From Bacillota bacterium (GTDB lineage Bacteria; Bacillota; Clostridia; Acetivibrionales; DSM-1351): DNA of 15,143 nt. The translations under genes were made by a program, and so were the position numbers. Under the pieces are notes generated by a model, which searched no databases, was not told the DNA's origin, and saw nothing but the letters and a program-made list of their open reading frames with translations. The stretch is taken from assembly GCA_023412635.1 (NCBI GenBank), contig JAEYNI010000124.1:1-15143 (forward strand). Reading direction: 5' to 3'. This document shows positions 13,950-15,143 of the stretch, piece after piece (the first letter of the stretch is position 1; each line of letters starts with the position of its first letter).

Positions 13950-15125
13950 ATGAAGATTTTGATTCTGTCCTGGGAATATCCTCCCAGAATAATAGGAGGT
14001 ATTTCCCGTGTAGTCTATGATCTGGCTCAGAACTTAGGCGAAAATGGAAATGAAGTTCACGTTCTAACCTGCTGGGAACCAGGTACCAAAGAATTTGAAC
14101 AGGACAATTATGTAAATGTCCACAGAGTACATGTATATAACAATGCCTCCAATAACTTTGTCGAATGGGTAATGCAGCTCAATTTTGCCATGCTGGAATA
14201 TGCGGTTGGACTTGTAAAAAAATCTGGATTTGATATAATACATGGGCATGACTGGCTTGTTGCTTACGCTGCCAGAGTTTTGAGAAAATCTTTCTCCCTG
14301 CCGCTTATAACGACTATTCATGCAACTGAGTATGGGAGAAATTGCGGAATACATAATGACTTGCAGAGAACTATAAATAACGTAGAGAAATGGCTTATAA
14401 ATGAATCTGACCGGATAATTGTAAATAGTAACTATATGTGGAATGAGTTGATTTCAATCTTTAATTCCGATATAAACAAAATAAAGGTTATAAATAACGG
14501 TGTGGATTTGAGAAAGTTTGATAATATAGCTACAGACTATGTTTTCAGACAAAATTATGCTGCCATTAATGAAAAAATTGTTTTCTTTGTGGGAAGACTA
14601 GTGAATGAAAAGGGAGTTCATGTTTTATTAAATGCCATACCAAAGATATTAGCCAACTATAATGACGTAAAGTTTGTAATTGCGGGCAAAGGACCGTGTT
14701 TAAATAATTTAATCGAACTAAGCCAGAGACTGAATATTACCAACAGGGTATATTTCACAGGTTATGTAAGTGAGGAGGTTTTGCTGAAGCTTTATAAATG
14801 TTCTGATATAGCTGTTTTTCCTAGTACGTATGAGCCTTTCGGAATAGTTGCACTTGAAGGAATGGTAGCGGGCATTCCTGTAGTTGTTTCTGATGTGGGA
14901 GGCTTAGGTGAAATAGTAAACCACCGGGAGGATGGAATGAAGTTTTACAGTGGGAATTCCAATTCCTTAGCGGATAGTATTTTAGAATTGTTAAAAAACA
15001 AAGGCATATCGGAAAGAATTAAAAATACTGCATTACAGAAAGTACATAGGCTTTATAACTGGGATAATATTACCGAAACTATTTTGGATGAGTACAGGTA
15101 TGTTATTTCACAATATAACAGCTGA
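13950..15125 (+). CDS. GT4-family glycosyltransferase (glycogen synthase-like)
   Basis: A retaining GT-B glycosyltransferase of 391 residues. The N-terminal Rossmann domain opens with MKILILSWEYPPRIIGGI, with the donor-loop glycines at 16-17 and HGHD at 98-101. The C-terminal domain has FFVGRLVNEKG (212-222, with Arg216 and Lys221) and the EX7E motif EPFGIVALE (Glu295 and Glu303), then DVGGLGEIV. These contact the nucleotide-sugar in the family. The N-terminus resembles archaeal- and clostridial-type glycogen synthases and maltose-1-phosphate synthase relatives, but donor and acceptor cannot be read from sequence alone, and lipid or exopolysaccharide transfer is also possible. I chose ATG 13950 because AGAGGA (13937-13942) is seven bases upstream and the family begins there; the longer frame from TTG 13806 is unlikely. 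No other sugar-metabolism gene is visible before the window ends 18 bases later. Confidence 0.88.
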   Translation: MKILILSWEYPPRIIGGISRVVYDLAQNLGENGNEVHVLTCWEPGTKEFEQDNYVNVHRVHVYNNASNNFVEWVMQLNFAMLEYAVGLVKKSGFDIIHGHDWLVAYAARVLRKSFSLPLITTIHATEYGRNCGIHNDLQRTINNVEKWLINESDRIIVNSNYMWNELISIFNSDINKIKVINNGVDLRKFDNIATDYVFRQNYAAINEKIVFFVGRLVNEKGVHVLLNAIPKILANYNDVKFVIAGKGPCLNNLIELSQRLNITNRVYFTGYVSEEVLLKLYKCSDIAVFPSTYEPFGIVALEGMVAGIPVVVSDVGGLGEIVNHREDGMKFYSGNSNSLADSILELLKNKGISERIKNTALQKVHRLYNWDNITETILDEYRYVISQYNS

Positions 15126-15143
15126 GAATAAGTGACACCATAA

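Overview
The window looks like chromosomal DNA of a low-GC, anaerobic Gram-positive of the Clostridia. The evidence is AT-rich intergenic DNA, strong AGGAGG-type ribosome binding sites, AddA/AddB in place of RecBCD, and an S-layer-homology (SLH) surface protein of a kind common in cellulolytic clostridia such as Ruminiclostridium. The genus is inferred from gene content, not proven. I see no phage, insertion sequence, CRISPR array or defence island.

Layout. (1) 1-142, minus strand: the first 47 codons of a ferritin-like protein that runs off the left edge. (2) 143-456: a regulatory region with three direct repeats, a promoter with a 19-bp spacer containing a near-perfect palindrome (typical of MerR-type operators), and a 20-codon leader ORF. 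(3) 457-1221: a MerR/TipAS-type regulator, followed by a secreted SLH protein (1317-3101). (4) A hairpin terminator separates these from the minus-strand pair trxB (thioredoxin reductase) and a two-CBS-domain protein. (5) 4808-5761: a CPBP-family membrane protease reading away from trxB. (6) 5830-13186: addB and addA, the two subunits of the double-strand-break-processing helicase-nuclease, occupy about half of the window. (7) tRNA-Gln(CUG) with its own promoter and terminator. (8) 13432-13949: a gene-poor interval with a short tandem repeat and a strong candidate for an unannotated minus-strand small RNA. (9) 13950-15125: a GT4-family glycosyltransferase.

How the parts work together. AddB and AddA form one complex. 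TrxB and the CBS protein probably share a transcript. The MerR protein probably controls its own promoter and perhaps a neighbour. The remaining genes look like unrelated housekeeping or envelope functions. No large novel system is visible. The least conventional signals are the putative small RNA (consensus minus-strand promoter plus hairpin, about 86 nt) and the leader ORF that overlaps the MerR start codon.
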